Counted from the first letter of the stretch, positions 1-11,944 are shown. The stretch is DNA of 64,000 nt from Photobacterium sp. GB-56 (GCF_003026105.1 NZ_PYNW01000007.1:124001-188000); one strand, 5' to 3'. The notes: generated from the sequence alone by a model not told the origin. Numbers and translations are program-made.

Positions 1-942
<942 letters not shown>

Positions 943-995
943 TAAATTAAGTTCGATTTAAGTTTTATCTATTAAATAAATTTTTGGAGTCATTC

Positions 996-1232
996 ATGGA
1001 TATTGTAAGTGCAGTTCTTTACGTTGCTGGTGCGCTTCTCATTGGTTTAGGCGCGGCAGGTGCGGCTTCTGGTATCGGTAATCTTGCGGGTAAATACCTT
1101 GAAGGTGTTGCACGTCAGCCAGATTTAACCCCTATGTTACGTACTCAGTTTTTTATCATGATGGGTCTTGTGGATGCGGTACCTATGATTGGTGTAGGTA
1201 TCGGTCTTTACATCATCTTTGCTGTGGCTTAA
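996..1232 (+). CDS. atpE: F0F1 ATP synthase subunit c
   Basis: A 78-residue hairpin of two membrane helices that forms the rotating c-ring. The polar loop carries ARQPDL, and the ion-binding carboxylate is D60 in [12 protein letters not shown]. The glutamine and Glu-Ser pair of sodium-type c subunits are absent, so proton coupling is expected. I chose the ATG at 996 because TTGGAG lies seven bases upstream; an in-frame TTG at 984 is part of that ribosome-binding site. The length agrees with E. coli AtpE (79). Confidence 0.97.
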   Translation: MDIVSAVLYVAGALLIGLGAAGAASGIGNLAGKYLEGVARQPDLTPMLRTQFFIMMGLVDAVPMIGVGIGLYIIFAVA

Positions 1233-1284
1233 TAGCCAGAACTACCGTTATAAATCATAACGTTATTTAAATAGTGAGGATGGT

Positions 1285-1755
1285 ATGAATTTAAATGCAA
1301 CCATGCTTGGTCAGGCAATCTCATTCGTGATTTTTGTTTGGCTATGTATGAAATATGTTTGGCCACCGCTATCTGCGTTAATTGACCAACGTCAGCGCGA
1401 AATCGCTGAAGGACTGATTCATACCGAAAACGCGTCAAAAGAACTTGAATTAGCAAAAGCTAATGGTGAAAAGCTTCTGGATGATGCGAAGAAAAGTGCA
1501 AATGAATTAGTCGAGCAAGGTAATAAGCGTCGCGCTCAAATTATCGAAGAAGCCCAAGCGGAAGGTGAGAAAGAAAAAGCTCGCATTATTGCTCAGGGCA
1601 ATGCTGAAGTAGAAAGTGATCGTAATCGCCTTCGCCAAGAACTCCGTGCAGAAATGTCTGACATGGTGATTGAAACGGCGCAGAAACTGATTAATCGTAA
1701 CTTAGACACAGATGCTAACCGCGATCTTGTTAATAAACTCATCAAGGATATGTAA
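1285..1755 (+). CDS. atpF: F0F1 ATP synthase subunit b
   Basis: The 156-residue peripheral-stalk subunit has one N-terminal membrane helix (about residues 8-28, ending KYVWPPL) followed by a long charged helix rich in Glu, Lys and Ala that dimerises and reaches up to F1. Length equals the E. coli protein. GAGGATGGT precedes the ATG. It sits between the c subunit and delta, as in other gammaproteobacterial atp operons. Confidence 0.96.
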   Translation: MNLNATMLGQAISFVIFVWLCMKYVWPPLSALIDQRQREIAEGLIHTENASKELELAKANGEKLLDDAKKSANELVEQGNKRRAQIIEEAQAEGEKEKARIIAQGNAEVESDRNRLRQELRAEMSDMVIETAQKLINRNLDTDANRDLVNKLIKDM

Positions 1756-1769
1756 GCGGAGAGCACATT

Positions 1770-2318
1770 ATGTCAGATCCACTAACTATTGCTCAGCCCT
1801 ATGCCAAAGCAGCGTTTGATTTCGCTCTTGCCAATGATGCATTGGAACAATGGGAGCAAATGTTAATTATCGCAGCAACGGTTGCTAGCCAACCCGTTAT
1901 TGCTCAGCAAATTGAAGATAGCGAGCAGTTTGGCGAGCATGACTCATCAGCGTTTACTGACATGTTCTTGGGCGTTTGTGAGGGGCTGCTGGATGAACAT
2001 GGCCAGAACCTGATCAGAGTAATGGCTGAAAATGGACGTCTAAATGTGATTGCGCAAGTTGCTGAATTGTTCCATGAGCTGAAAGAAGATCATGAGCGCA
2101 TGGTAACAGCGATAGTAACAACAACCGAGCCGTTAACAGATGAGCAGAAAGCGAACCTGATACAGGCGCTGCAAAAGAAATTAAATCGCAGTGTTGAGCT
2201 TGATTGTCACATTGATGAGTCGCTAGTTGGCGGAATGCTAATCAAAGCCGGTGAAATGGTGATTGATGGCTCGCTAAAAAGCTCTATCAACCGACTTGCT
2301 ACAAGCCTTCAGGCGTAA
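1770..2318 (+). CDS. atpH: F0F1 ATP synthase subunit delta
   Basis: The stator subunit that joins the b stalk to the top of F1. It begins with the family signature AQPYAKAAFDFAL and ends with the conserved GGMLIKAGEMVIDGSLKSSI segment. At 182 residues it is a little longer than E. coli AtpH (177), with an acidic stretch near residues 50-58 (EDSEQFGEH). It starts 14 bases after atpF, with GCGGAGAG as ribosome-binding site. Confidence 0.95.
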   Translation: MSDPLTIAQPYAKAAFDFALANDALEQWEQMLIIAATVASQPVIAQQIEDSEQFGEHDSSAFTDMFLGVCEGLLDEHGQNLIRVMAENGRLNVIAQVAELFHELKEDHERMVTAIVTTTEPLTDEQKANLIQALQKKLNRSVELDCHIDESLVGGMLIKAGEMVIDGSLKSSINRLATSLQA

Positions 2319-2331
2319 TAGGTAATTAGAT

Positions 2332-3873
2332 ATGCAACTGAATTCCAACGAAATTAGCGATTTAATTAGACAACGAATCGCCACCTTTAACGTGACCAGT
2401 CAGGCACGTAATGAAGGTACTATCGTCTCTGTAAGCGACGGTATTATTGTTATCAATGGTCTTGCTGATGTTATGCAAGGTGAGATGATTGAACTTCCAG
2501 ACAACCGTTATGCATTGGCACTTAACTTAGAGCGTCACTCTGTAGGTGCGGTAGTGATGGGTCCTTATGCTGATCTTGCTGAAGGCATGAAAGTAACAGG
2601 TACCGGTCGTATCCTCCAAGTGCCAGTAGGTAAAGGTTTATTGGGTCGTGTTGTTAACACCCTTGGTCAGCCTATTGATGGTAAAGGCGCGATTGACAAC
2701 GATGGCTTTGCGCCTGTTGAAATTATCGCACCCGGTGTCATCGATCGTAAATCGGTTGATCAGCCAATCCAGACTGGTTACAAAGCGGTTGACTCTATGG
2801 TGCCAATCGGTCGAGGTCAGCGTGAGTTGATCATCGGTGACCGCCAGACAGGTAAAACGGCGATGGCGATTGATGCCATCATTAACCAGAAAGATTCTGG
2901 TATTTACTCTGTGTATGTGGCTATTGGTCAAAAAGCATCAACAATTGCTAACGTTGTGCGTAAGTTAGAAGAAAACGGCGCGCTTAAAAATACCATTGTT
3001 GTTGTAGCATCTGCGTCTGAAGCGGCCGCCCTTCAATACCTAGCCCCGTATGCGGGTTGTACGATGGGTGAATACTTCCGTGACCGTGGTGAAGATGCTC
3101 TGATTGTTTATGATGACCTGTCTAAACAGGCTGTTGCTTACCGTCAAATCTCACTATTGCTTAAGCGTCCACCCGGCCGTGAAGCCTTCCCTGGTGATGT
3201 TTTCTACCTTCACTCACGTCTACTAGAGCGTGCATCACGTGTAAATGCTAACTATGTTGAGCGTTTTACTAACGGTGAAGTGAAAGGCAAAACAGGTTCA
3301 TTAACCGCGTTACCTATCATCGAAACCCAAGCGGGTGACGTATCAGCTTTCGTACCAACCAACGTAATTTCGATTACTGATGGTCAGATCTTCTTGCAGA
3401 CTAACTTGTTCAACGCAGGTTTACGTCCAGCGGTTGACCCGGGTATTTCGGTCTCTCGTGTTGGTGGTGCCGCGCAGACTAAGATCATTAAGAAACTGTC
3501 TGGTGGTATTCGTACCGCACTTGCACAGTATCGTGAATTAGCAGCCTTTGCTCAGTTCTCATCGGATCTTGATGATGCAACACGTAAACAGCTAGACCAT
3601 GGTGAAAAAGTCACTGAGCTAATGAAGCAAAAGCAGTACGCACCTATGTCTGTCGCTGAGCAAGCACTGGCTATTTTCTCTGCCGAGAAAGGTTATTTGA
3701 ATAACGTTGGGTTATCTCAAATCGGTGCATTTGAAGAAGCATTAATGGCATTTGCTAAGAGTCAGTCAGCTGAATTACTAGCAAAAATTAATGAGTCTGG
3801 TGATTACAACGATGACATCGAAGCAAGCTTGCACCAGCTTCTAAAAACATTCGTTGATACCCAGTCGTACTAA
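2332..3873 (+). CDS. atpA: F0F1 ATP synthase subunit alpha
   Basis: The non-catalytic nucleotide-binding subunit of F1. The 513 residues, the same length as in E. coli, include the P-loop GDRQTGKT near residue 170, the AIGQK motif and the family signature [17 protein letters not shown] near residue 365. The protein acts in the cytoplasmic F1 head, alternating with beta. The gene begins 13 bases after atpH. Confidence 0.98.
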   Translation: MQLNSNEISDLIRQRIATFNVTSQARNEGTIVSVSDGIIVINGLADVMQGEMIELPDNRYALALNLERHSVGAVVMGPYADLAEGMKVTGTGRILQVPVGKGLLGRVVNTLGQPIDGKGAIDNDGFAPVEIIAPGVIDRKSVDQPIQTGYKAVDSMVPIGRGQRELIIGDRQTGKTAMAIDAIINQKDSGIYSVYVAIGQKASTIANVVRKLEENGALKNTIVVVASASEAAALQYLAPYAGCTMGEYFRDRGEDALIVYDDLSKQAVAYRQISLLLKRPPGREAFPGDVFYLHSRLLERASRVNANYVERFTNGEVKGKTGSLTALPIIETQAGDVSAFVPTNVISITDGQIFLQTNLFNAGLRPAVDPGISVSRVGGAAQTKIIKKLSGGIRTALAQYRELAAFAQFSSDLDDATRKQLDHGEKVTELMKQKQYAPMSVAEQALAIFSAEKGYLNNVGLSQIGAFEEALMAFAKSQSAELLAKINESGDYNDDIEASLHQLLKTFVDTQSY

Positions 3874-3931
3874 GCGACGAGAACATTTCCGTCCAAGTAC
3901 GATGCAGTATGAATGTAGATAGGAGCTAACC

Positions 3932-4804
3932 ATGTCAAATGCAAAAGAGATCCGCACTAAGATCGCCAGCGTGCAAAATACGCAAAAGATCACGAGTGCT
4001 ATGCAGATGGTTGCCGCAAGTAAGATGCGCAAAGTTCAACAGAACATGGAAGCGACCCGACCTTACGCAGAGAACATGCGTAAAGTGATCGGACACGTGA
4101 CTTCGGGTTCGTTGGAGTACAAGCATCCCTATCTTGAAGAGCGTGAAGTAAAACGTGTCGCTTACATCATTATTTCCTCAGACCGAGGATTATGTGGTGG
4201 CTTGAACATTAATTTGTTTAAGAAAGCACTGGCAGATATGCGTCAGTGGAAAGATCAAGGGGTGGAGGTTGATACCACCTTGATCGGTTCAAAAGCGATT
4301 TCGTTTTTCCATCGTTTCGGCAACGTGATTGCACAAACATCCGGTATTGGTGATGAACCAAAACTTGAAGATATTTTAGGCCCAGTTAACGCCATGTTGG
4401 AGTATTTCGACGAAGGCAAGATTGACCGCTTGTTCCTAGTTTACAACGAGTTTGTAAATACCATGGTGCAAAAGCCGAAGGTGGCACAATTGCTACCTAA
4501 TCCTCAGCTTGAAGAAGAAGAGTTAGCCGATGCTAATGAATCAAGCCGCTGGGACTATATCTACGAGCCAGATCCAAAACCCATTCTCAACGAACTGATG
4601 CTTCGCTATATCGAATCACAGGTCTACCAAGGCACTGTTGAGAGTATCGCTTGTGAACAAGCAGCGCGAATGGTTGCGATGAAAGCAGCAACCGATAATG
4701 CGGGCGAGCTGATTAATGATTTACAGCTGGTTTATAACAAAGCCCGTCAAGCTGCTATTACCCAAGAGCTAAGTGAAATTGTCGCTGGGGCACAAGCCGT
4801 TTAA
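3932..4804 (+). CDS. atpG: F0F1 ATP synthase subunit gamma
   Basis: The central rotor shaft of F1. The N-terminal helix ([20 protein letters not shown]) and the C-terminal helix ([17 protein letters not shown]) are the conserved pair that forms the coiled-coil axle; the middle forms the globular part with [11 protein letters not shown]. At 290 residues it matches the family (287 in E. coli). ATAGGAGCTAACC precedes the ATG. A 58-base gap separates it from atpA. Confidence 0.97.
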   Translation: MSNAKEIRTKIASVQNTQKITSAMQMVAASKMRKVQQNMEATRPYAENMRKVIGHVTSGSLEYKHPYLEEREVKRVAYIIISSDRGLCGGLNINLFKKALADMRQWKDQGVEVDTTLIGSKAISFFHRFGNVIAQTSGIGDEPKLEDILGPVNAMLEYFDEGKIDRLFLVYNEFVNTMVQKPKVAQLLPNPQLEEEELADANESSRWDYIYEPDPKPILNELMLRYIESQVYQGTVESIACEQAARMVAMKAATDNAGELINDLQLVYNKARQAAITQELSEIVAGAQAV

Positions 4805-4816
4805 ATAGAATTTTGA

Positions 4817-6211
<1,395 letters not shown>

Positions 6212-6227
6212 GGCGTAAGGAGGCATC

Positions 6228-6671
6228 ATGGCTATTGGCGTAACCGAAAACACGTTCCAACTCAACATTGTGAGTGCAGAAGGTCCATTGTTTTCTGGCC
6301 CAGCTCATGCGCTGGCAATTTCTGGCTCTGATGGGGAATTGGGTATACGCCCTGGTCACTCTCCTTTATTGAGCCGACTAAAACCTGGTGTGGCGAGTTT
6401 TGTCACTGATCTAAAGGATCCTGAAGAAATCCTTTATATCTCAGGCGGGATTGTTGAAGTCCAACCCTCTGTAGTAACTGTACTTGCCGATACGGCAATG
6501 CATGGGAAGGACATTGATAAGGCTCGCGCTGATGAAGCTCGACGCGCCGCAGAAGAAAATATCAACAAGCATGCTGATGATATTAACTTCGCTATGGCGG
6601 AAATGGATCTGGCGAAAGCAATGGCACAATTACGTGCAGTTGAATTAACCCAGAAACAAATGCGCCGCTAA
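6228..6671 (+). CDS. atpC: F0F1 ATP synthase subunit epsilon
   Basis: The last gene of the operon encodes the rotor foot and regulatory subunit. The 147 residues split into an N-terminal beta sandwich (GELGIRPGHSPLL motif, residues about 40-52) and a C-terminal helical hairpin (about 92-140), the part that can inhibit ATP hydrolysis. A strong AAGGAGG lies six bases ahead of the ATG. No glmU follows; the operon ends at the terminator near 6860. Confidence 0.96.
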   Translation: MAIGVTENTFQLNIVSAEGPLFSGPAHALAISGSDGELGIRPGHSPLLSRLKPGVASFVTDLKDPEEILYISGGIVEVQPSVVTVLADTAMHGKDIDKARADEARRAAEENINKHADDINFAMAEMDLAKAMAQLRAVELTQKQMRR

Positions 6672-6856
6672 CCTTGATGGAATAAATACAGTGACCGTTT
6701 GTTGGACTAAATCACCATAGAAAGATAAGCGGATATTGTTTTATACCATCAAGGAGGCACTCCTTTTGCATAACCATCATGGTGTGAAAGGAAAAGTAAT
6801 AGATAGAATGGATGTTATTTATTGCTGATGGTATCTCCAGTAAACCCATCACAATT

Positions 6857-6892
6857 AAAGCCCTTACTTTGTACCGAGAGTAAGGGCTTTTT
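6857..6892. terminator. Bidirectional intrinsic terminator between atpC and the DUF2799 gene
   Basis: AAAGCCCTTACT (6857-6868) pairs with AGTAAGGGCTTT (6879-6890) around a ten-base loop and runs into T residues on both strands, so it can end both the atp operon and the convergent lipoprotein gene. A shorter hairpin AAGGAG-GCA-CTCCTT followed by TT lies at 6751-6766. Confidence 0.9.
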
Positions 6893-6901
6893 CATACCGT
6901 T

Positions 6902-7516
6902 TTAATAGTATGTATTCATTTGTGCTCGTACTTTTTCAAGTTCTTGTTTTAACTTGTTAAGTTGATGCTGCTTTCGTTTCAGATCGTTGGGTCTATTATT
7001 TATTTCATCAATCTGATCAAGCTTTTCACGGCGCTCACGTGGGGTGAGTTGGTCATAAATTAAACTGTTTTTTAACTCGTTTAATTTCTCTTTTTGGTTA
7101 TCAATTTCATGTTGCTCATAGCTCAATTCTCGTTCTGCACGAGAAACATTTTCTTGCGCTGTGTAGAGTTGCTGGCCATGGTTATAGCCTTTTACAAACG
7201 CTTGGGCGGTATTTTGCGGGCAGACACCTTGGTAAGACTTACCATGAGATCCGACAAAAAAGCCATGGCTTTCAGTACAGTAGCTGATTAGGCCTTTTTG
7301 ATAACCGGCTTGATACTGAGAAAAGTCAGCGCGAACATTGTATTCCGAACAGGCAGAGCTACGTTCGTTAAATTGGGTTGAAGAGGCACCTTGAGAGCCA
7401 TCCATGTAACCCAGTGCTTGCCAGTTAGCTGTTTGGCACTCTTGTTGATTCATGACAGAACATGCGCTCAATGTTGAACACAGCATGAGTGTTATTGTTA
7501 AATTCTTTATCGTCAT
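6902..7516 (-). CDS. DUF2799 family lipoprotein
   Basis: A 204-residue protein with a lipoprotein signal peptide: hydrophobic stretch LTITLMLCSTLSA followed by lipobox LSAC, so Cys19 would be lipidated. The middle has paired Cys residues and repeated G-Y-x-x-G units (ALGYMDGSQG, YQAGYQKGL, VKGYNHGQQ) typical of DUF2799 envelope proteins of Vibrionaceae. The C-terminal third (about 125-200) is a charged coiled coil. The function of the family is unknown. It converges on the atp operon and shares its terminator. Confidence 0.75.
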   Translation of the reverse strand: MTIKNLTITLMLCSTLSACSVMNQQECQTANWQALGYMDGSQGASSTQFNERSSACSEYNVRADFSQYQAGYQKGLISYCTESHGFFVGSHGKSYQGVCPQNTAQAFVKGYNHGQQLYTAQENVSRAERELSYEQHEIDNQKEKLNELKNSLIYDQLTPRERREKLDQIDEINNRPNDLKRKQHQLNKLKQELEKVRAQMNTYY

Positions 7517-7771
7517 AGCTAACTTGTTACAAAAATATAAAGGTGGATACTCTAAAGGTATCGTTAATAAAGATAAAGGTGTATCTCCTCTAAAATAGTT
7601 AAAAACGTGGTGATCTGGATGGTTAAAGTAAACTTTATTTGTAAATAAGTGAGCGGAAATGATATTGGAAAAAAAAGGGGGGAGGACAGCAAAGATAGCC
7701 TTTACGATTGTCTTTCGAAAAGGCTTAACAGCGATGAATTATAAGCTGACGGCTAGGCGACAATAGGCTGT

Positions 7772-8344
7772 TTAAAGACGAAATAGCTCAATACGTAAAT
7801 GGTTTTCATCTTCATAAGCAATGACAGATTGGAAGCCTGTGCTCTTATCGACAATTGAAGAAAATTGATCTTTCAACTTTTCGTCGCCAATAAAGAGTAT
7901 TTGCGTTGCTTTGGTCATTAAACCATCTTCATCAAAGCTTGATGTTAGATCTTCATCGACAACACAGACCAAGACTTTGCCATAACGCGCATTAAGATCA
8001 ATGGCATGTGCCAATGAATACTGCGCTTTCGTGTCCAGCTCTGTTTCGATCTCTTGAATCAGGGCAATAAACTGGTAGAGATCGGTTGAGCTCATTTGCT
8101 GCAAACGTTCGCGTTCTTGATTTAATGTTGCTTCGAAATCGGTATTTAGCCTTCTACCCATTTGTAGCCAGCTTTTCGTCGTCTTCTTTACTCGTCGATA
8201 CTGGTGAGATTTGACGATTGGCTTTAGGTATTGAACCAATATATTATTTTTTTCTGCAAGGCTTAGTCGTTTATCTAGTTTTTTGAATTCTAGGTGTAGT
8301 AAAGCGTGAGTACTAACGTCTAATAATAGTTCTGATTGGTTCAT
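7772..8344 (-). CDS. Hypothetical protein, conserved-looking
   Basis: I do not recognise this 190-residue protein. It has no signal peptide or membrane segment. The first two thirds look helical and charged (KKLDKRLSLAEKNN; NQERERLQQMSS), and the last third alternates hydrophobic strands and acidic loops (GKVLVCVVDEDL, TQILFIGDEKL), suggesting a small alpha-beta domain. It stands alone, with 255 empty bases downstream and 280 upstream. Codon use resembles the neighbours. Confidence 0.55.
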   Translation of the reverse strand: MNQSELLLDVSTHALLHLEFKKLDKRLSLAEKNNILVQYLKPIVKSHQYRRVKKTTKSWLQMGRRLNTDFEATLNQERERLQQMSSTDLYQFIALIQEIETELDTKAQYSLAHAIDLNARYGKVLVCVVDEDLTSSFDEDGLMTKATQILFIGDEKLKDQFSSIVDKSTGFQSVIAYEDENHLRIELFRL

Positions 8345-8624
8345 TCGAGTACCGAGTTGAAACAGGTATTAACAATAATATCATACTATTACTGAGGTAA
8401 TAGTAGCGTCATATAGTAGACTTTTTTTCAATGACGATATACTAGCATGTTTGTTATAAGCGTGTCATAAACAAACAGTTACTGATAAAAAGTTTATATT
8501 TATAAGCGTCACGTAGGGCTTACAGAGGATAAATGACATGAGTAAATAGCGTAAGGTTAAGGTTTTAAGTGTCGCAATAATGCCTATTATCGGTATTGAG
8601 CAATAGGCACTTACAATACGATGA

Positions 8625-8969
8625 TTAATGCGCGAACATCGTTTTTTCCATGGGATTGAATGCGGTTAAATCACCCGTCGGATTTAGCAAATGCGGTAGA
8701 ATTTTGGGTAGATTTAGCTCGATATCTTTATCTGTAACAGGATTAATTATTTTGTTATACCAGCCAAGTAAGCCTAATACGGCATAACCGATAGCGTCAT
8801 CATTATCACGGTGTTCAAGAATGATTTGAAGAAAGCGCAGTATAGCCTTATCTGGTGTTTTTGCCTGCTCTAATGTTTCGTTATACACCGCAATTGCTTC
8901 TGCGACTAGGCCTTCGTACTCAGTATCAATTGCGACTTTAAATGAGCCGCCATCCACAGTTATTTTCAT
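8625..8969 (-). CDS. Hypothetical small soluble protein
   Basis: A 114-residue protein beginning MKITVDGGSFKV. The frame could be extended upstream to 9002, but AGGT ten bases before the ATG at 8969 and the good fit of MKITVDGG as a first beta strand favour this start. It is acidic and mostly helical, with no signal or membrane segment. The family is not recognised; it may be a small phage- or plasmid-type accessory protein, but nothing around it says so. Confidence 0.5.
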   Translation of the reverse strand: MKITVDGGSFKVAIDTEYEGLVAEAIAVYNETLEQAKTPDKAILRFLQIILEHRDNDDAIGYAVLGLLGWYNKIINPVTDKDIELNLPKILPHLLNPTGDLTAFNPMEKTMFAH

Positions 8970-9061
8970 TATAAACATACCTGTTAGTGCTAATCGCAGC
9001 ATGGTATCGAATTTACGGCAGGCTTTTATTACGCTAACGCAAAAAACGTCTATTTATTCGC

Positions 9062-10720
9062 TTAGTCTTCGTTAGGATCTGAAAATGTAATATAAGCCAC
9101 TTGTGCGGGAATTCTATGTTGATCAAAAAAAGCGAGCCAACGTAACTGGTGGTCTTGTAGTTTATCACCGGGTCCTTTGACTTCTACCCACTGATAACCC
9201 GTGTCATTAAACATGATCAGATCAGGCATTCCTGAGCGGTGGTGGCGTAAGTCTTTTAGTAATCGACGAAACATTACCGCTAATTGAGCTGGTGGTATAT
9301 GGCTTAAAGCCAATGTAAGTGCTTGCTGATTAAATAGCTCCCAATGTACCCAGTAGTTAGAGATCCCTTGCTTTGTCTCAAAGTGTGTTTGCCAGCCATC
9401 ATAGTGACCTTGTTCAATCGCTTGTAAGCGTTCATCAATTACGTCTTTTCGCTTGAGGTAAAACTCTGAATTGAACATATCCAGTGGCGCTAATTGGTAA
9501 GGATTAATAAAGCTGCCTTTGATGGGGGCAAAGATAATATCCCACATTGCTAACCCAAAAAGGCTGTTGAGAAATTGGTTCTCAAGATAGAACACCGTCC
9601 AACCTTGAGACTCAAAATAGCCAGCAGTGCAGTGTTCAACCCTTTGGTGTTCAGGATTCGCAAGTTGCAGTTGTATCGCTTTTGGAGCAAACGTTTTTGG
9701 AGCTGTAAAAATGTGATTGACTGACTTTGCGAGCTTTTTCTCTAACCTCAGACTTACGCCGTATTCATCTTCATTTTTCGCATCATGCTGAATATTTTTC
9801 ACGACATCGTAGGCTGCTTGGTATTGCTGCTGCGCCATGAGTATTCGTGCTTGTCGTTCACGGCTTGGCGTACGTTCAGTTTGACGAAATAGAGCAAGTG
9901 CTGCGTCATATTGATGGTTTCGCTCTAAATCTCGCGCCATATGATTGATCAGTTTTTGGCGTTTATTTTCGAGAGGCAACCATGAAGTAGCCTTTGGCAA
10001 TAGTGGTACAAGGGAAGAAATAGTATCGTAGTCTTTCGTTTCATGGGCACGCCAATATAAGTCGGATAATTGGGTTAGTGTCAGCCATTGGTCGACTTGT
10101 TCTGTGGTGTGGAACAGTTGCGTGCTGGCATCAATCCGGTAATTTTCAAATTTATGGAGCCCTAAATCACTTAATACAAATTGGCTAAGATCTTGATGGC
10201 TATTACCAAAAAACAGCAATAGAAACTTTGCGAGCAGTGTTTGTTGTTGCACCATAACAAGTGGCTCGCTAATGACATTAAGCAAGTATTCACTATCATC
10301 ATGGCTCTCTAATTTAAATAGTATTTCAGCTTTCTTATCTGTTTTTTCAATAAGGGTTGGGAATAAACGCTGTAGTTCAGGTTTGGTATAGAGTGAGAAA
10401 ATATCACTGATGCTGATAACTTGCTGCTGGTGAAGAGCGGTGATTTCTTGGCTAATAAAATGAGCATGAATCAGCGCATCTTTGGCTAAGTCGATATTTG
10501 TAATTTCGTCATAATTAAGTTTGTTAAAACGAAATAAGATCCCTTTACGTGATAGTAAGCGGATCAGCAACATTTGCGCATCGGTTGAAAGCTGGTGGAA
10601 AGATTGCAGCCAGTGCTTTTCATCTGTACTTAATAATGAAGCATGATACTGCTCTACAGTTTTAAGTAACGCCTTAAAGTTGTGAAGGTAGTAGTCTTGT
10701 TCGAGTTCGATGGTTGCCAT
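9062..10720 (-). CDS. FAN1-type VRR-NUC domain nuclease
   Basis: A bacterial homologue of Fanconi-associated nuclease 1, a structure-specific DNA nuclease acting on 5' flaps and crosslink intermediates. The last about 120 residues form a VRR-NUC fold with the catalytic core GMPDLIMF...WVEVKGPGD, the PD-(D/E)xK arrangement. The middle part is helical and resembles the TPR-like region of the family. The start chosen, MATIELEQDYYLHNFKALL, matches the usual family N-terminus and gives 552 residues, close to other bacterial members. The frame extends to 10840, but the extra residues derive from a repeat-end sequence. No good ribosome-binding site is visible. Confidence 0.8.
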   Translation of the reverse strand: MATIELEQDYYLHNFKALLKTVEQYHASLLSTDEKHWLQSFHQLSTDAQMLLIRLLSRKGILFRFNKLNYDEITNIDLAKDALIHAHFISQEITALHQQQVISISDIFSLYTKPELQRLFPTLIEKTDKKAEILFKLESHDDSEYLLNVISEPLVMVQQQTLLAKFLLLFFGNSHQDLSQFVLSDLGLHKFENYRIDASTQLFHTTEQVDQWLTLTQLSDLYWRAHETKDYDTISSLVPLLPKATSWLPLENKRQKLINHMARDLERNHQYDAALALFRQTERTPSRERQARILMAQQQYQAAYDVVKNIQHDAKNEDEYGVSLRLEKKLAKSVNHIFTAPKTFAPKAIQLQLANPEHQRVEHCTAGYFESQGWTVFYLENQFLNSLFGLAMWDIIFAPIKGSFINPYQLAPLDMFNSEFYLKRKDVIDERLQAIEQGHYDGWQTHFETKQGISNYWVHWELFNQQALTLALSHIPPAQLAVMFRRLLKDLRHHRSGMPDLIMFNDTGYQWVEVKGPGDKLQDHQLRWLAFFDQHRIPAQVAYITFSDPNED

Positions 10721-10789
10721 ATAACTGCACTGTGTGATTGGACGGCTATGTTTATCTGAAAATCGAGTCAGTATAAACATAGCTGTCTT

Positions 10790-10805
10790 TATACCCAAGT
10801 TACTT
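10790..10805. repeat. Repeat-end remnant TATACCCAAGTTACTT
   Basis: These 16 bases, 15 bases past the trpS stop codon, match the terminal sequence of the 268-bp element at 27345-27612 (ends TATACCCAAGTGGCTT and TATACCCAAGTAACTT). No partner inverted end is visible nearby, so it looks like a solo end or a footprint of the same element family. Confidence 0.55.
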
Positions 10806-10820
10806 AGATATCCGAGACGA

Positions 10821-11837
10821 TTAGAAAAGGTTAAGCCCAAATGCGCTTTTCACATCATGTAATACGAGCTGAGTTTCTTTATTGGCTTTTTCGGTGCCTT
10901 TTTTCAATACTTCAACTAAATAGGCTTTATCATTTAAGTATTCTTCACGGCGTTGACGAATAGGCGTAATTAAGTCATGTAAGCACGCCTCTAAGATTTT
11001 CTTTGTTGTACCATCACCTAAACCACCACGTTGGTAATACTCTTTTAGTTCAGCGATATAGCTTTGATCTGGATGAAAAGCATCAAGATAGGTGAAGACA
11101 ACATTACCTTCAATGTTACCCGGATCTTCAACGCGAAGATGGTTAGGATCGGTGTACATTGATTTCACCGCTTGGCTTATTTGTTTACTGCCTGCGCCTA
11201 ACGTAATCGCATTTCCCATTGATTTAGACATTTTGTTTTTACCGTCAGTACTTGGTAGGCGTGCCACATTACTTAGTAGTGCTTGGCATTCGACTAAGAT
11301 CTCTTTACCAGCGATATGGTTAATTTTACGAACGATTTCGTTGGTTTGCTCTAGCATGGGTAATTGATCATCACCGACAGGGATCAAATTAGCCTTGAAT
11401 GCCGTGATATCAGCCGCTTGAGAAATGGGATAAGTTAAAAACCCGGCAGGAATGGAACGACCAAATGCTTTAGATTGAATTTCATTTTTAACGGTTGGAT
11501 TACGTTCAAGTCGAGAAATCGATACTAGGTTTGAATAGTACATGGTCAGCTCAGCCAATGCGGGTAGTGATGATTGTAAACAAATCGTGGTTAAGTTGGG
11601 ATCGATACCAACGGCGAGATAATCGGCTACCACGTTTAAAATATTCGATGCGACTTTCTGTGGGTTATGCCCATTATCAGTCAGTCCCTGCATATCAGCG
11701 ACAAGAATGGTTTGTTGGTACTGATGTTGTAGTTGAATGCGTTGTTCAAGGGAACCCACATAGTGGCCAAGGTGAAGTGGACCTGTTGCTCGATCGCCAG
11801 TAAGAATCACGTTAGTGCTTTGTGCTGATGTTGTCAT
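10821..11837 (-). CDS. trpS: Tryptophanyl-tRNA synthetase, second type
   Basis: Charges tRNA-Trp with tryptophan in the cytoplasm. Class I signatures are clear: HLGH (HIGH motif, near residue 22) and KMSKS (near 200). The N-terminus VILTGDRATGPLHLGHYVGS resembles TrpRS of Firmicutes rather than the E. coli-type SGAQPSGELTIGNYMG, so this is probably a second, horizontally acquired or ancient paralogue. The start at 11837 gives 338 residues, the normal length, with TGGAGAAG as ribosome-binding site. An in-frame ATG at 11900 with an equally strong GGAAGG would add 21 residues. A Trp-rich leader lies upstream. Confidence 0.92.
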   Translation of the reverse strand: MTTSAQSTNVILTGDRATGPLHLGHYVGSLEQRIQLQHQYQQTILVADMQGLTDNGHNPQKVASNILNVVADYLAVGIDPNLTTICLQSSLPALAELTMYYSNLVSISRLERNPTVKNEIQSKAFGRSIPAGFLTYPISQAADITAFKANLIPVGDDQLPMLEQTNEIVRKINHIAGKEILVECQALLSNVARLPSTDGKNKMSKSMGNAITLGAGSKQISQAVKSMYTDPNHLRVEDPGNIEGNVVFTYLDAFHPDQSYIAELKEYYQRGGLGDGTTKKILEACLHDLITPIRQRREEYLNDKAYLVEVLKKGTEKANKETQLVLHDVKSAFGLNLF

Positions 11838-11900
11838 AGTCTTCTCCAGAAAATAATTGTTGCTACCGGAGAGGACTGAAACAAGATCATAATTGTTCAT
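11838..11900 (-). promoter_or_regulatory. In-frame upstream start and hairpin sequestering the trpS ribosome-binding site
   Basis: ATG at 11900 is preceded by GGAAGG (11907-11912) at six-base spacing and reads in frame into trpS. Between the two starts, AGTCCTCTCCGG (11866-11877) can pair with CTGGAGAAGACT (11838-11849) with one mismatch and one wobble. This would bury the Shine-Dalgarno sequence of the start at 11837. Translation from 11900 would open it. Whether the 21-residue extension is retained in the enzyme or serves as a coupling device is not known. Confidence 0.6.
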
Positions 11901-11944
11901 GGCAAACCTTCCGGCAGCGTATGAACATAAAAATAAGGTGTGTT

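Noticed and set aside
984..995. Longer atpE start at TTG 984
   Set aside because: The TTG is part of the TTGGAG ribosome-binding site for the ATG at 996, which gives the normal subunit c length.
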